Positions 8,380 through 17,094 of a stretch of DNA of 64,000 nt are shown here, piece after piece; position 1 is the first letter of the stretch, and each line of letters starts with the position of its first letter. Location: the NCBI RefSeq assembly GCF_039540195.1, contig NZ_BAABEO010000017.1, positions 164,598 to 228,597 of the forward strand, given 5' to 3'. Both the position numbers and the translations under genes were made by a program. This stretch comes from Zafaria ginkgonis. Its GTDB lineage: Bacteria > Actinomycetota > Actinomycetes > Actinomycetales > Micrococcaceae. The notes beneath the pieces are model-generated. The model made no database searches and was not told the DNA's origin. It worked only from the letters and a program-made list of their open reading frames with translations.

Positions 8380-9498
8380 ATGATGTTCAGCTACCAGCCA
8401 CCGTCTCTCCGCACGACCTTCGCCACCGGCAATGCGGGCGGAGCGCTGCAGCAGACGGCTGGTTCTCTGGGACTTCAACGCATGATGGTCATCACGGAAC
8501 ACGGGGATGTGCATCTGGCCCGCCACCTGACGGCGGGTCTCGGCAGCGTGGTAGCCGGGATCCACCCCGTGGAGCGGCAACGCTTCGCCGCGGACGCGTC
8601 CGCGACGGCCCGTGGGGCCGCGATCGGGCTCGGCGCCGATTCGCTGGTGGCGGTCGGCTCCGGCGAGGTCATCCAGCTGGCCAGGCTCGCCGCGCAGGCG
8701 GCCGGCCTCCCCCTGGTCGCCGTGCCCACGGACTACTCGGGAACGGAAATGGTCCCGGTCCCCGCCGGCGAGGGCATGGACGGGGCAGCCGGACCGGGCG
8801 CCCTGCCGAAGGCCGTGGTCTACGACGCGCACCTGGTCGGGGACCTGCCGCGGGAGCAGGTGCTCCATGCCGGGCTCCGGAACCTGTCACAGTGCATCGA
8901 GGCCTTCTGGGCCCCGGGAGCCAACCCTGTCACCACGCTGCTCGCGGAGGAAGGGATCCGCAGCATCGCCGCCGGCCTCCGGGACCTGCGTATCTCCAGC
9001 CGCGAGAAGCTGCTCTACGGTGCGCATCTGGCAGGCACCGTGCGGGCGACCGCGGGAACGGGCCTGCTGCACGGCGTCTGCACCACCCTCAGCAGCCGGT
9101 TCGACCTGCCGCTTGACCAGGTCCACGCGGTCATGCTGCCCCACGTGCTCGGCTTCAGCACCCCTGCCGCGCCGTCCGCGGCGGAGCGGATTGCGGTGGC
9201 GCTCGGGATGCCGGACGATGCCTGGCCTGCGGCGCTGGAGTCCGGCTTCGCCGTGGCCAGCCTGAACCGGCTCTACGAAGACATTGGGGCACCGCACTCC
9301 TTCACCCAGCTCGGGCTTGGGAAGTGGCATGCGGCGGAGGCCATCGCCGCCGTGGCCGCCACCCGGCCCGCATCCCATCCCCGCAGAATGGACCGGCGCG
9401 CGGCCTCCCGGATCCTGCGCGATGCCTTCCGTCCGGTCAAGGAGACCCTCCTGAGCACCGCGGACCTGAGCCGGCGGCTGGAGGGAATCGCCAGCTAG
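8380..9498 (+). CDS. Divergent maleylacetate reductase-like protein (iron-ADH fold, degenerate motifs)
   Basis: About 372 residues from ATG 8380 (GGAGGAA 9 bases before; an upstream in-frame ATG at 8341 has no such site). It aligns along its whole length with the maleylacetate reductases here, but key motifs have changed: GGGSTTGLAKA is replaced by GSGEVIQLARL, GMHHKICHVLGG by GLLHGVCTTLSS, and LPHAQTHATVLPY by LPLDQVHAVMLPH. One histidine of each catalytic region is kept. The frame is long and intact, so it is not a pseudogene; it may bind a different nucleotide or substrate, or have lost catalysis. It is divergent from the AraC gene and convergent with the SDR at 9535. Confidence 0.75.
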   Translation: MMFSYQPPSLRTTFATGNAGGALQQTAGSLGLQRMMVITEHGDVHLARHLTAGLGSVVAGIHPVERQRFAADASATARGAAIGLGADSLVAVGSGEVIQLARLAAQAAGLPLVAVPTDYSGTEMVPVPAGEGMDGAAGPGALPKAVVYDAHLVGDLPREQVLHAGLRNLSQCIEAFWAPGANPVTTLLAEEGIRSIAAGLRDLRISSREKLLYGAHLAGTVRATAGTGLLHGVCTTLSSRFDLPLDQVHAVMLPHVLGFSTPAAPSAAERIAVALGMPDDAWPAALESGFAVASLNRLYEDIGAPHSFTQLGLGKWHAAEAIAAVAATRPASHPRRMDRRAASRILRDAFRPVKETLLSTADLSRRLEGIAS

Positions 9499-9534
9499 GC
9501 CCCGCTACCAGAGACTCCGCTCCTCGGCCCCTGC

Positions 9535-10263
9535 TCACATCACGTAGCCTCCGTTTGGCGAGAGGGTCTGTCCGGTGAAGAACGCCGCCTCGTCGCTGGC
9601 CAGGAACAGGACGGTGTTGGCCATCTCCTCGGCCGAGGCCGCCCGGCCCAGCACGCCGAGACCGACGACGGCGGCGCGCAGCGCCGGCTCCTGCGGCAGC
9701 ATCGGGGTGTCGGTGGCGCCGGGGGCGACGGCGTTGACGCGGATGTTGTCCTTGGCCAGCAGCGACGCCGTCGCACGGGTCATGCCCAGCACCGCCGCCT
9801 TGGAGGCCGGATAGGGAGCCGGCAGCGGGAAGTTGGCCAGTGCCCCGACGCTGGAGATGTTGATGATCGATCCGCCGCCGGTGCGGCGCATCAGCCGGGC
9901 CGCCGCACGCAGGGCGTAGAAGCTGCCGTAGAGGTTCACCTCGACCACCCGGGCGAAGTCGGCGTCGGTGATGTCCTCGATGTCCGCGGCGGTTCCCGGG
10001 ATGCCGGCGGCATTGACCAGCACGTCCACCCGCCCATGGAGGTGCTCCGCCGCCTTGAAGGCCAGGTCCACCTCGGCGCTGCGGGTGACGTCGGCGGCGG
10101 CTACGGTGGCGTTCTCCACGTCCGCCAGCGCCTCCGCGGTCCGCTCCCGGTCCAGGTCCACGGCGATGACCCGGGCGCCCTCGGCCACGAACCGGCGGAC
10201 GGTGGCGTTGCCGATCCCGGAGGCCGCCCCGGTGACCAGCGCAATCTTGTTTTCCAAACGCAT
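9535..10263 (-). CDS. Short-chain dehydrogenase/reductase (SDR)
   Basis: 242 residues from ATG 10263, preceded by AGGCGAGGACAG. Classical SDR: TGAASGIG cofactor motif at ~10-17, NAAGIPG near 85, NISSVGAL with the catalytic Ser near 138, YPASK catalytic pair near 150, and a C-terminal LSPNGGYVM. It oxidises an alcohol or reduces a ketone with NAD(P)(H). It is the last gene of the minus-strand ribose-type ABC transporter unit, separated from the binding-protein gene by 139 bp with a hairpin, so it may be expressed partly on its own. Substrate unknown. Confidence 0.88.
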   Translation of the reverse strand: MRLENKIALVTGAASGIGNATVRRFVAEGARVIAVDLDRERTAEALADVENATVAAADVTRSAEVDLAFKAAEHLHGRVDVLVNAAGIPGTAADIEDITDADFARVVEVNLYGSFYALRAAARLMRRTGGGSIINISSVGALANFPLPAPYPASKAAVLGMTRATASLLAKDNIRVNAVAPGATDTPMLPQEPALRAAVVGLGVLGRAASAEEMANTVLFLASDEAAFFTGQTLSPNGGYVM

Positions 10264-10341
10264 CTGTCCTCGCCTTTCAGGACCGGGCGCGGCGTGCCGT
10301 TGCACGCTGCGCCCCAGCCGTCGTCGTTGGGTGAAGGATCA

Positions 10342-10377
10342 GGCGGCGGTGGCGCCCCCAAGGGTCCCACCGCCGCC
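10342..10377 (-). terminator. Hairpin after the binding-protein gene
   Basis: GGCGGCGGTGG (10342-10352) pairs perfectly with CCACCGCCGCC (10367-10377). It lies 25 bp beyond the stop of the binding-protein gene on the minus strand. Probably an attenuating terminator that lowers expression of the downstream SDR; there is no strong T-run. Confidence 0.5.
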
Positions 10378-10402
10378 GTGTCCGCTGCTGCTTGGTCCGC
10401 CG

Positions 10403-11689
10403 CTACTTCTGGGTGGCGGTGAAGAAGTTGTCCAGGTACGCGGACTCCATCCACGACTCGCCGTCCAGGACCTCCTCCGGGGAGGTGGCGTCGGACCCCG
10501 CCGGCAGGTACTGGTCGATGTTTTCGTTGCTGATCATCGACGGCGTGCGCGTGATGGTGCCGACGGTGAGCCCCTGACCCTGCAGCGTGCGCATCGCGAC
10601 CTCGAACATCGCCTTGGCCTGCTGGGTGCCGTTTCCGCCGGTGCCGGCGGATTCGTAGCCCTGCTCCGCCATGTACTTCTTCCAGTAGGCCAGCGAGCCG
10701 GCCGAGGCCCCGCTGTCGGTGATCTTCGGGACCTGGCGCCCGGTCTGTTCGAAGGCCGCGAAGGCCCCGGAGCCCATGACGCCGATCTGCAGGACGGCGT
10801 CGACGTCGGCGGGGTGGCTGGTCAGGAACTGCAGCACGGCGGACTTGGCCACCGCGGGAATGTAGTTGCCGACCACCTCGCCGACCACGTTGATGTTGGG
10901 GCACTGCTCGAGGACCGCCTTTTGGGCGTTGTATCCGTACTCGTCGGTGGTCAGTCCCGGCACTCCGCGGACCACCAGGACGTCGCCCGTGCCGCCCAGC
11001 TGCTTGGCGACCTCGGCGGTGGGCTTGGCGACGTTGAGGTAGGTGTTGTCCAGGATGTTGACGGCGTACTTGGAGGGAATGGTGCCCGACAGGGAGACGG
11101 TGACGATGCCCTGTTCGCCGGCCTCGTTGACGGCGTCCACCATGGCCGCGCCGGAGAGCGGGGTGGTCAGGATGACGTCCACGCCCTCGCGGACCAGCTC
11201 CTGGTAGCCGCGGATCTGCTCGGCGGGCGTCATGGTGGCCGGATCGGGCATGATCCGCTTGACCAGCTCGCCTTCCACCAGTCCTTGGGCCTTGGCTTCG
11301 GCGAAGCTGGCCTCGAGCTGGTCCAGCACCGACTTGCCGAAGGGGTTGGCGATAGGCAGGTAGGACAGGCCCACCTTGATCGGGCCGTCGGCCTTGGGCA
11401 GGTCCTTCCACGGGCTGGCGTAGACCTCCTCGGGGTAGCTGGCGTAGCCGGCCCGGATCTCCGCGGGGAGGGCCGCCACCGCCCCGTCCACGTCCTTGAC
11501 GTCGAACTCGGGGACGGTGCCGCAGCTGCCCAGGTCCGCCGCGGGGGCGGCCGCGGCGGACTGCCCGGCGGAGGTGGCGGGGGGCGGGGTGCAGGCGCTG
11601 AACATCAGGACCAGCGGCAGGGACAGCGCGGTGACGGCCAGGCGGCCATGGCGGCGCGCGGGGCTGGCGGTGTTGCTGGCTTCAGGCAT
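10403..11689 (-). CDS. Ribose-type ABC transporter substrate-binding lipoprotein
   Basis: 428 residues from ATG 11689 (AAGAAGGGCACC before it). A signal peptide ends in the lipobox MFSAC near residue 33, so the mature protein is lipid-anchored on the outer face. The rest is a type I periplasmic-binding (RbsB-like) fold: IKVGLSYLPIANPFGKSV opens the first lobe, then GVDVILTTPLSG and GDVLVVRGVPG. It is longer than sugar-binding proteins of this class (usually ~320-360) because of an ~75-residue region between lipobox and fold. It forms one unit with two permeases and a double ATPase whose promoter carries the regulon operator, so the ligand is probably a catabolic substrate, perhaps a phenolic or glycoside rather than a sugar. 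Confidence 0.88.
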   Translation of the reverse strand: MPEASNTASPARRHGRLAVTALSLPLVLMFSACTPPPATSAGQSAAAAPAADLGSCGTVPEFDVKDVDGAVAALPAEIRAGYASYPEEVYASPWKDLPKADGPIKVGLSYLPIANPFGKSVLDQLEASFAEAKAQGLVEGELVKRIMPDPATMTPAEQIRGYQELVREGVDVILTTPLSGAAMVDAVNEAGEQGIVTVSLSGTIPSKYAVNILDNTYLNVAKPTAEVAKQLGGTGDVLVVRGVPGLTTDEYGYNAQKAVLEQCPNINVVGEVVGNYIPAVAKSAVLQFLTSHPADVDAVLQIGVMGSGAFAAFEQTGRQVPKITDSGASAGSLAYWKKYMAEQGYESAGTGGNGTQQAKAMFEVAMRTLQGQGLTVGTITRTPSMISNENIDQYLPAGSDATSPEEVLDGESWMESAYLDNFFTATQK

Positions 11690-11781
11690 GGTGCCCTTCT
11701 TTCTTTGTGGTGTTGACCGGCGCGGCCGCGATGCGGTGCCGGGCGAGTGGTGAGAAGTGCTGGAATATGGGGACCGCGGGG

Positions 11782-12810
11782 TCAGACCTGGTCGCGCAGC
11801 CGGCGCTCCCGGCCGTACACGGCCATGGCGGCCAGGATGATCAGTCCGTAGAGGATCTGCTTGTCCGCCCCGGTCAGGCCCTGCCCCACGAGGACGGTGG
11901 TCAGGACGGTCAGCAGCAGGACCCCGACCACGGTGCGCGAGTAGTCGCCGGGTCCGCCGAAGACGGTGCCGCCGATGATCACCGCGGCGAGGCTCTCGAA
12001 GAGGTACGGGTTGCCCATCGTGACGTCCACGTTGCCCGCAAACCCGGCCAGGAAGACGCCGGCGACGACGGAGGCGACGGCGCTGAAGGCGAAGGCGAGG
12101 ACCCAGACCCGACGCGTCCTGATGTGCACCAGTTCCGCCGCCCGGGGATTGGCGCCGGTCGCCAGCAGGCGCCGCCCGGCGGCGGTCCGGTGCAGGAACA
12201 GCGCCGCCAGGACGATGACGACGGCCCACACGAGCACCAGGGGCGGGATGGGCAGGCCCAGGGTGCCCATGACGGGAGAGGTCATCTGGGTCAGCCAGAC
12301 CGGCGCGCCGCCGCCGTAGGCGCCGGCCACCTGCAGCTGCGCCAGGCCGAGGGCCACCGAGCCCATCGCAAAGGTGACGATGATCGAGTGGATCCTGAAG
12401 CGGTGGCACAGGTAGCCGACGGTTCCGCCGAGCACGGCCGCGCCGGCCGTGGCCAGCAGGAAGGCCACGCCGAAAGGCACGTTGTTCAGGGTGGCGAACT
12501 GGGTGACCATCAGGGCGCCGGCCACGATGTAGCCGGCGACGCCGAGGTCGATGCCCCCGATCAGGACCACGATCGATTGGCCCAGGGCCGCCATGCCGAC
12601 CAGTGCGCCCAGGATCAGGATGGACTTGATGCTCATCCAGCTGCCGAATCCCGGCAGGGTGGCCAGGCCATAGGCGCAGACCAGGACCAGCAGGGCCAGC
12701 TGCACGATCGGGATCCGCCGCTGGAGCCGGACCAAGCGGTCCCGCAGGGGCTGCTTGGCGGGCCGGACGGCCTCGTTGGTTTTGCGTGAGGGCGAGATGG
12801 TGGTGGTCAT
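11782..12810 (-). CDS. Ribose-type ABC transporter permease (RbsC-like), second
   Basis: 342 residues from ATG 12810, which overlaps the stop of the permease upstream (ATGA). About nine hydrophobic segments. RbsC/BPD_transp_2 hallmarks are visible: IGGIDLGVAGYIVAGAL near residue 100, an ATGANPRAAE-type loop near 225 and IIGGTVFGGPGDYSRTVVG near 275. It pairs with the other permease as a heterodimeric channel for the ATPase encoded at 13792-15363. The binding-protein gene follows after 92 bp. Confidence 0.9.
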   Translation of the reverse strand: MTTTISPSRKTNEAVRPAKQPLRDRLVRLQRRIPIVQLALLVLVCAYGLATLPGFGSWMSIKSILILGALVGMAALGQSIVVLIGGIDLGVAGYIVAGALMVTQFATLNNVPFGVAFLLATAGAAVLGGTVGYLCHRFRIHSIIVTFAMGSVALGLAQLQVAGAYGGGAPVWLTQMTSPVMGTLGLPIPPLVLVWAVVIVLAALFLHRTAAGRRLLATGANPRAAELVHIRTRRVWVLAFAFSAVASVVAGVFLAGFAGNVDVTMGNPYLFESLAAVIIGGTVFGGPGDYSRTVVGVLLLTVLTTVLVGQGLTGADKQILYGLIILAAMAVYGRERRLRDQV

Positions 12811-13802
12811 TGCTTCTCCTTTGGAGCCGAAGCCAGCACGGCTCCGAAGACGACGGCGACCAGGAGCAGGATTCCGTAGATCACCTGGAGCCAGATCTGG
12901 GACACCTGCAGCACGCCCAGAAGGCTCTGCAGGAGGTAGATGGCTGCCGCCCCGATCAGGGCTCCCAGCAGGCCGCCCCGTCCGCCGCCCAGCGCGGTGC
13001 CGCCGAGCGCCACCGCCGCGATGGCGATCAGGGTGTAGGAGGTGCTGGTGCTGGCCACGGCCGAGCTGACCAGCCCGGTCAGGGCCAGGCCGCCGACGGC
13101 GGCGAAGGCACCGCCGAGGGCGTAGGCGCTGACCCGGATGGTGTTGACGTTGACTCCGGCGGTGAAGGCGGTGGTGTCGTTGCCGCCCACCGCGTACAGG
13201 GTCCTGCCGTAGGCGGTGCGGGTCAGGGCCACCCAGATCGCCACGGGGATCAGGATGCTGATCAGGCCGCCGGGGATGAAGCCGACGCTGCCGGCCAGGT
13301 TCCCCAGCCAGGTGGGTCCGGTGCTGACCGGCATGGGGGCGAGCTTGAGGTTCACGCCGCTGATGACGAAGAACATGGACAGCGTCACCACGATCGGCTG
13401 GAGCCGCAGCAGCACGATCAGGAGCCCGTTGACCACGCCGACCGCCGCACCCACAACGATGAGGATGGGCAGGGCGGCCACGCCGCCCAGGCCAAGCGGG
13501 GTGAGCCAGACGGCGAAAAGGATGCTGCACAGGGTCATGACCGGGCTGATGGACATGTCCAGCCCGCCGCGGCCGCTGACGATCGAGGGGACGCTGGCCA
13601 TCGCGGCGATCGCCAGCGGCGCGAAGGACGCCAGCTGGTCCGTGAGCCCGAAGTTCGGCTGGATCGCCAGGTTGATCGCCAGGAACAGCGCCGCCAGGAG
13701 CAGGGAGAAGGCGTAGCTGTACCTGCGGAAGAAGCTTCCCACCCCCTGCCACCGCCGTGCCGGCTGCGGCGGGGCCTTCAGGGTCGTTGCGCTAGTTGTC
13801 AA
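12807..13802 (-). CDS. Ribose-type ABC transporter permease (RbsC-like), first
   Basis: 331 residues. The start is taken as TTG at 13802 because GGAGGA lies 5 bases before it and no ATG follows until well inside the fold; it overlaps the ATPase gene by 11 bp. Eight to ten hydrophobic segments; the family motif SGRGGLDMSISPVMTL near residue 75 and VALGGTALGGGRGGLLGALIG near 260 match RbsC-type permeases. Its stop overlaps the ATG of the second permease. The use of two different permeases is common in AI-2/rhamnose-type systems. Confidence 0.9.
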   Translation of the reverse strand: MTTSATTLKAPPQPARRWQGVGSFFRRYSYAFSLLLAALFLAINLAIQPNFGLTDQLASFAPLAIAAMASVPSIVSGRGGLDMSISPVMTLCSILFAVWLTPLGLGGVAALPILIVVGAAVGVVNGLLIVLLRLQPIVVTLSMFFVISGVNLKLAPMPVSTGPTWLGNLAGSVGFIPGGLISILIPVAIWVALTRTAYGRTLYAVGGNDTTAFTAGVNVNTIRVSAYALGGAFAAVGGLALTGLVSSAVASTSTSYTLIAIAAVALGGTALGGGRGGLLGALIGAAAIYLLQSLLGVLQVSQIWLQVIYGILLLVAVVFGAVLASAPKEKQ

Positions 13803-15363
13803 TGTCTTCCTCCACTTTCGCGCCGAAAAATGCTCCTACCAGGGTTTCGGGCGAGAGCCGGTCGCTGCGGATCTCGGTGAACAGCTCGTTCTCGCGGAAC
13901 ACCAGCACCCGGTCCATCAGCTCCACGTGCTCATCCACCTCGGTGGAGAGCATGACGACGGTGAGTCCCTGCCCGGCCAGCTCGCCCAGCAGCCGGTAGA
14001 GGTCGCGCTTGGCGTTGACGTCGATGCCCCGGGTGGGGTCGTTCAGCAGCAGGATGGAGGGATCGGCCGCGAGCCAGCGGGCGATGATGACCTTCTGCTG
14101 GTTGCCTCCACTGAGCGTGGTGATCGCGTCGCTGGGCCGTCCCAGCTTGATGTTCAGCTGCCCCGTGAACTTGGCCAGGCGGGACTCGCTCTTGGCCGGC
14201 GAATACCGGCCCCGGGCGGAGTCCTTGGCGATGGTGGCCAGGGCGAAGTTCTCCAGGATGGACATCCAGGGAAAGATGGATTCGCTGCGGCGGTCCCTGG
14301 CCACGTAGGAGATGCCGAGGTCCTGGGCATGGCCGGGGTTCTTCAGCGCAACACTCCCGTTCCCGTCGACGCGGCTCACGCCGCCGGGATGCCGGCCGTG
14401 GAGCAGCTTCAGGAACCGGTCCTGGCCGTGGCCCTCAAGCCCGGCCAGCCCCACGATTTCGCCCTTCCGGAAGGCGACGTTGATGGGGGCGCGCTCCGGG
14501 GCAAGGCGCACGTCCTCCACCTTCAGGACGACCGGCTGCCGTTCCGGGTCCGCCGTCCTCCGGGCGCGCGCCACGGGCTGGATCAGGTGCTCGGCACCGG
14601 TCATCAGCCGGACGATTTCCTGCTGGTCCCACGCGCTTTTCTCCAGGGTCGCCACGGTTTCCCCGGAGCGCATCACGGTGATGCGGTCGCCGATCTCGTC
14701 GATCTCGTCCATCCGGTGGGTGATCAGCACCACCGCCATGCCCTCGCCGGCAAGCCGGGTGACCATCCGGAACAGCCGGGTGCGCGTTTCGAAGTCCAGC
14801 GCCGACGTGGCCTCGTCCAGGATCAGCACCCGCGGCCCGCGCAGCAGGGCCCTGGCGATGCCGCAGGCCTGCCGGTCGCTCAGCTCCAGGTCCTCCATCC
14901 GCGCATCCAGCGCCGGGGGATGTTCCAGCAGTTCGGACAGGCACTCCTGGGCGCGCTGGCGGCGCTGCTTCTCGGGAACCCCCGCCCGGAAGAAGCGGTC
15001 CGTGCCGAGCCACAGGTTGTCCAGCACCGACTGGTTCTCAATGACCAGGACCTCCTGGAACACGGTGACGATGCCGTTGGCCTGCGCGGTCCGCGGCGTC
15101 GCCAGGACCATCGGCCGGCCGCCCGCCTCGATCACGCCGCGGTCCGGGTGGTGCACGCCGCTGAGGATCTTGACCAGCGTGCTCTTGCCGGACCCGTTCT
15201 CCCCCACCAGGGCGTGGATCTCCCCGGCGCGCAGCTCGAAGCCGGCCTCGCGCAGGGCGACGGTGGGGCCGAAGCTCTTGGCGAGGTTCCTGGCGTGCAG
15301 GACAAGGGGCGCAGCGGCGCTTGGGCGGGGTCCGGGTGCTGAGTGAAATTCAGCCACAGTCAT
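13792..15363 (-). CDS. Ribose-type ABC transporter double ATP-binding protein
   Basis: 523 residues from ATG 15363 (GGGGGAA before it). Two fused nucleotide-binding domains. Domain 1 has Walker A GENGSGKST (~55), Walker B LILDEATSALD (~175) and a degenerate signature (LELSDRQACGIARAL). Domain 2 has lost the Walker A lysine region (GLEGHGQDR), as is normal for this subfamily, but keeps signature LSGGNQQKVIIARWL and has LLLNDPTRGID, where most relatives have DEPTRG: the catalytic Glu is Asp. First gene of the transporter operon; two copies of the regulon operator lie 26-53 bp upstream of the start. Confidence 0.9.
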   Translation of the reverse strand: MTVAEFHSAPGPRPSAAAPLVLHARNLAKSFGPTVALREAGFELRAGEIHALVGENGSGKSTLVKILSGVHHPDRGVIEAGGRPMVLATPRTAQANGIVTVFQEVLVIENQSVLDNLWLGTDRFFRAGVPEKQRRQRAQECLSELLEHPPALDARMEDLELSDRQACGIARALLRGPRVLILDEATSALDFETRTRLFRMVTRLAGEGMAVVLITHRMDEIDEIGDRITVMRSGETVATLEKSAWDQQEIVRLMTGAEHLIQPVARARRTADPERQPVVLKVEDVRLAPERAPINVAFRKGEIVGLAGLEGHGQDRFLKLLHGRHPGGVSRVDGNGSVALKNPGHAQDLGISYVARDRRSESIFPWMSILENFALATIAKDSARGRYSPAKSESRLAKFTGQLNIKLGRPSDAITTLSGGNQQKVIIARWLAADPSILLLNDPTRGIDVNAKRDLYRLLGELAGQGLTVVMLSTEVDEHVELMDRVLVFRENELFTEIRSDRLSPETLVGAFFGAKVEEDIDN

Positions 15364-15387
15364 GTGATTCCCCCATCGGTAATCTTT

Positions 15388-15416
15388 ATCGTCATACAAT
15401 ATTGTCGTCATACGAA
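15388..15416. promoter_or_regulatory. Tandem ATTGTATGAC-type operator before the ribose-type ABC operon
   Basis: Two direct copies of TCGTCATAC (15389-15397 and 15405-15413), 16 bp apart, flank ATTGT. On the minus strand this gives TCGTATGACGACAATATTG followed by TTGTATGACGATAAAG, matching the sites seen before many other units of the cluster. It lies 25 bp from the ATPase ATG, overlapping the likely promoter. Confidence 0.6.
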
Positions 15417-15625
15417 GCTTATAGTGTGGCGTGGGCCACGTCGATACGGGCCTGCTGCGATTTGGCCACCCTCGGCCCCCGACCGTGGCCCCCTCCGGCT
15501 GGAATGGTCGTTTCCGAAGGCTGTCATCGCAGCCTGCCGGCAGGCTGGCCGAAATCCGTCTTGCGGCCGCCTATTTCCCGAAGCCCTTCGCGGAGGCAAG
15601 GGAGGTGCCGTCTCCCGCCGGAAGC

Positions 15626-16786
15626 TCAGCCCACGTTGATGACGTCCAGGTCGCGTCCCACCACGAGCGTGCCGGAGTAGCCGTTCCGCGCCCGTTTCCA
15701 CTGCTGGTCCGGCCCGTGGGCCGGCACCAAATGGTTGAGTACCAGGGTCTTCGCACCGGCGCGCTCTGCCAGCGGCCCGACGTCTTCGATGGTGGTGTGG
15801 GCACCGAGCAGATGCTGCAGGACCGCTTCCTGAACCGCGGAGCGGGGCTCGGGATACACCTCCTCCAAGAACTGCCGGGACAGGGCCTCATGGACCAGTA
15901 CGTCCGCACCTTGGGCGAGTTTCACCAGGTTGTCGGACGGGCCGGTGTCGCCGGAGAAGACCGCCGAGCCATCCTCGGTGTCGAACCTGTAGGCGAAGGC
16001 CGGGAAGACCGGGGCATGCTGGACCAGGATGGCCGATACACGGACCCGATCGTCCTCATAGACGAACACCGGGTCCATCTCAGGATGCGGATTGCCGTTC
16101 GGATCGGCGGTCAGATGGGGCGGCAACTCAATGTCGTGGGCTTCCACCGTCTGGCCAGGCGTCGGCTGGCGGTTGTCCCGGGCCCTGTCGTTGAAATCCA
16201 TTGCGAAGGCCCTGACCAGGCTCTCCCACATCTCCACGGTGCCGGGCGTGGGATTGTCAGGGGCAACCACTTCGGGAGCCGCTCCGGATCCGAATACAGG
16301 CGGCAGCTGACCTCGGTTGCCCGGCCCGTAGAGCTTGATCGGCAGATCGGCGGCGCCGAGACCGCTGAACAGTCCGGGCGAGAAGAGGTCCGACAGGTCG
16401 GTCACATGGTCCGAGTGAAGGTGGGTCAGAAACACGGCGCGCAGGCTGTCCAAGGGGCCGGACCCGGGCTTGTCCCATCCGCCCAGTTTGGCGCGGCTGA
16501 GCTGCTTGGTGACGCCGTGGCCGGCGTCAACCAGATAGTAGCGGTCACCTACCACCAGAGCCGAGGCGATGCCCTCGCGGTCGGACCGGGGGTTGATGGC
16601 CGGTCCGCCGGCCGTGCCCAGCAAGACCACGTGCGTCCTGCTACGGGGTTTTTTCAGGCCCGCAGGTGCTGGCGCCGCCTGCGCAGCTGCCGCCGCCGAG
16701 GCCAGGCCAACGGACGCAGCGGCGCCGCCAAGCAGCAGCCGCCGAGACAGGCCGGCCGGCCCTTTGCTTCCAAGTGAATTAGCCAT
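15626..16786 (-). CDS. Tat-exported metallo-beta-lactamase-fold hydrolase
   Basis: 386 residues. The N-terminus has a twin-arginine signal (SRRLLLGG at ~14-21, then a hydrophobic Ala-rich stretch ending AAPAPAG), so the folded enzyme is exported. The metal site HLHSDH is at ~122-127, followed by an Asp in FSGDTGPSDN (~270) and a late His in NHLVPAHGP, matching RNase Z/arylsulfatase/lactonase-like MBL enzymes with a dinuclear zinc site. It may hydrolyse an ester, lactone or sulfate outside the cell before uptake by the neighbouring ABC system; this is inference. An ATG with GGAGAGTA before it (16786) sets the start. Confidence 0.85.
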   Translation of the reverse strand: MANSLGSKGPAGLSRRLLLGGAAASVGLASAAAAAQAAPAPAGLKKPRSRTHVVLLGTAGGPAINPRSDREGIASALVVGDRYYLVDAGHGVTKQLSRAKLGGWDKPGSGPLDSLRAVFLTHLHSDHVTDLSDLFSPGLFSGLGAADLPIKLYGPGNRGQLPPVFGSGAAPEVVAPDNPTPGTVEMWESLVRAFAMDFNDRARDNRQPTPGQTVEAHDIELPPHLTADPNGNPHPEMDPVFVYEDDRVRVSAILVQHAPVFPAFAYRFDTEDGSAVFSGDTGPSDNLVKLAQGADVLVHEALSRQFLEEVYPEPRSAVQEAVLQHLLGAHTTIEDVGPLAERAGAKTLVLNHLVPAHGPDQQWKRARNGYSGTLVVGRDLDVINVG

Positions 16787-16960
16787 GAATGTACTCTCCT
16801 TAGCTGGATGGTTGATGCGGCTGGATGGACAGGGATAACGGGTGGCGTGGGGCGTGCTTACCTGCGCATCCGCTGGGGCCGAGACCCGGCTCGCCCGGGA
16901 CAGGATGCCGTTGATGCCCGGAGCATTCGGCAGCAGACGAAGACCGCGCCATCATCCGGC

Positions 16961-17094
16961 CTATGACTGTGGCCAAGGCGGATTCGCCGACCACCGCAAG
17001 CACCAGACCGACGCCCTGTTCCCCCAACCCGGCCGCCGGCCGGCCGGTTGCGCTGCGGCACCGGTGACCACCGCGACCTTGTCCTTCAGGTCCC
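16961..17094 (-). pseudogene. Relic of a short-chain dehydrogenase N-terminus
   Basis: Directly after the hydrolase stop, the minus strand reads LRDLKDKVAVVTGAA, the start of a classical SDR (compare LRDKVAIVTGAAGG at 26194), but with no start codon, no GxGIG continuation and a stop at 16961. A frame-shifted stretch (GEQGVGLVLAVVGESAL) resembles the next SDR strand. The rest of the 308-bp gap to the MBL gene shows nothing I recognise. It is best read as the stump of a deleted SDR gene that once followed the hydrolase. Confidence 0.5.

Noticed and set aside
10403..12409. Apparent fusion of a permease shadow to the binding protein
   Set aside because: The lipoprotein signal and ribosome site place the true start at 11689; the upstream part is out of frame with the permease gene.
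11782..13752. Apparent 656-residue fusion of two permeases
   Set aside because: The first half is a shadow of the other permease; the ATG at 12810 overlaps that gene's stop and starts a normal-size permease.
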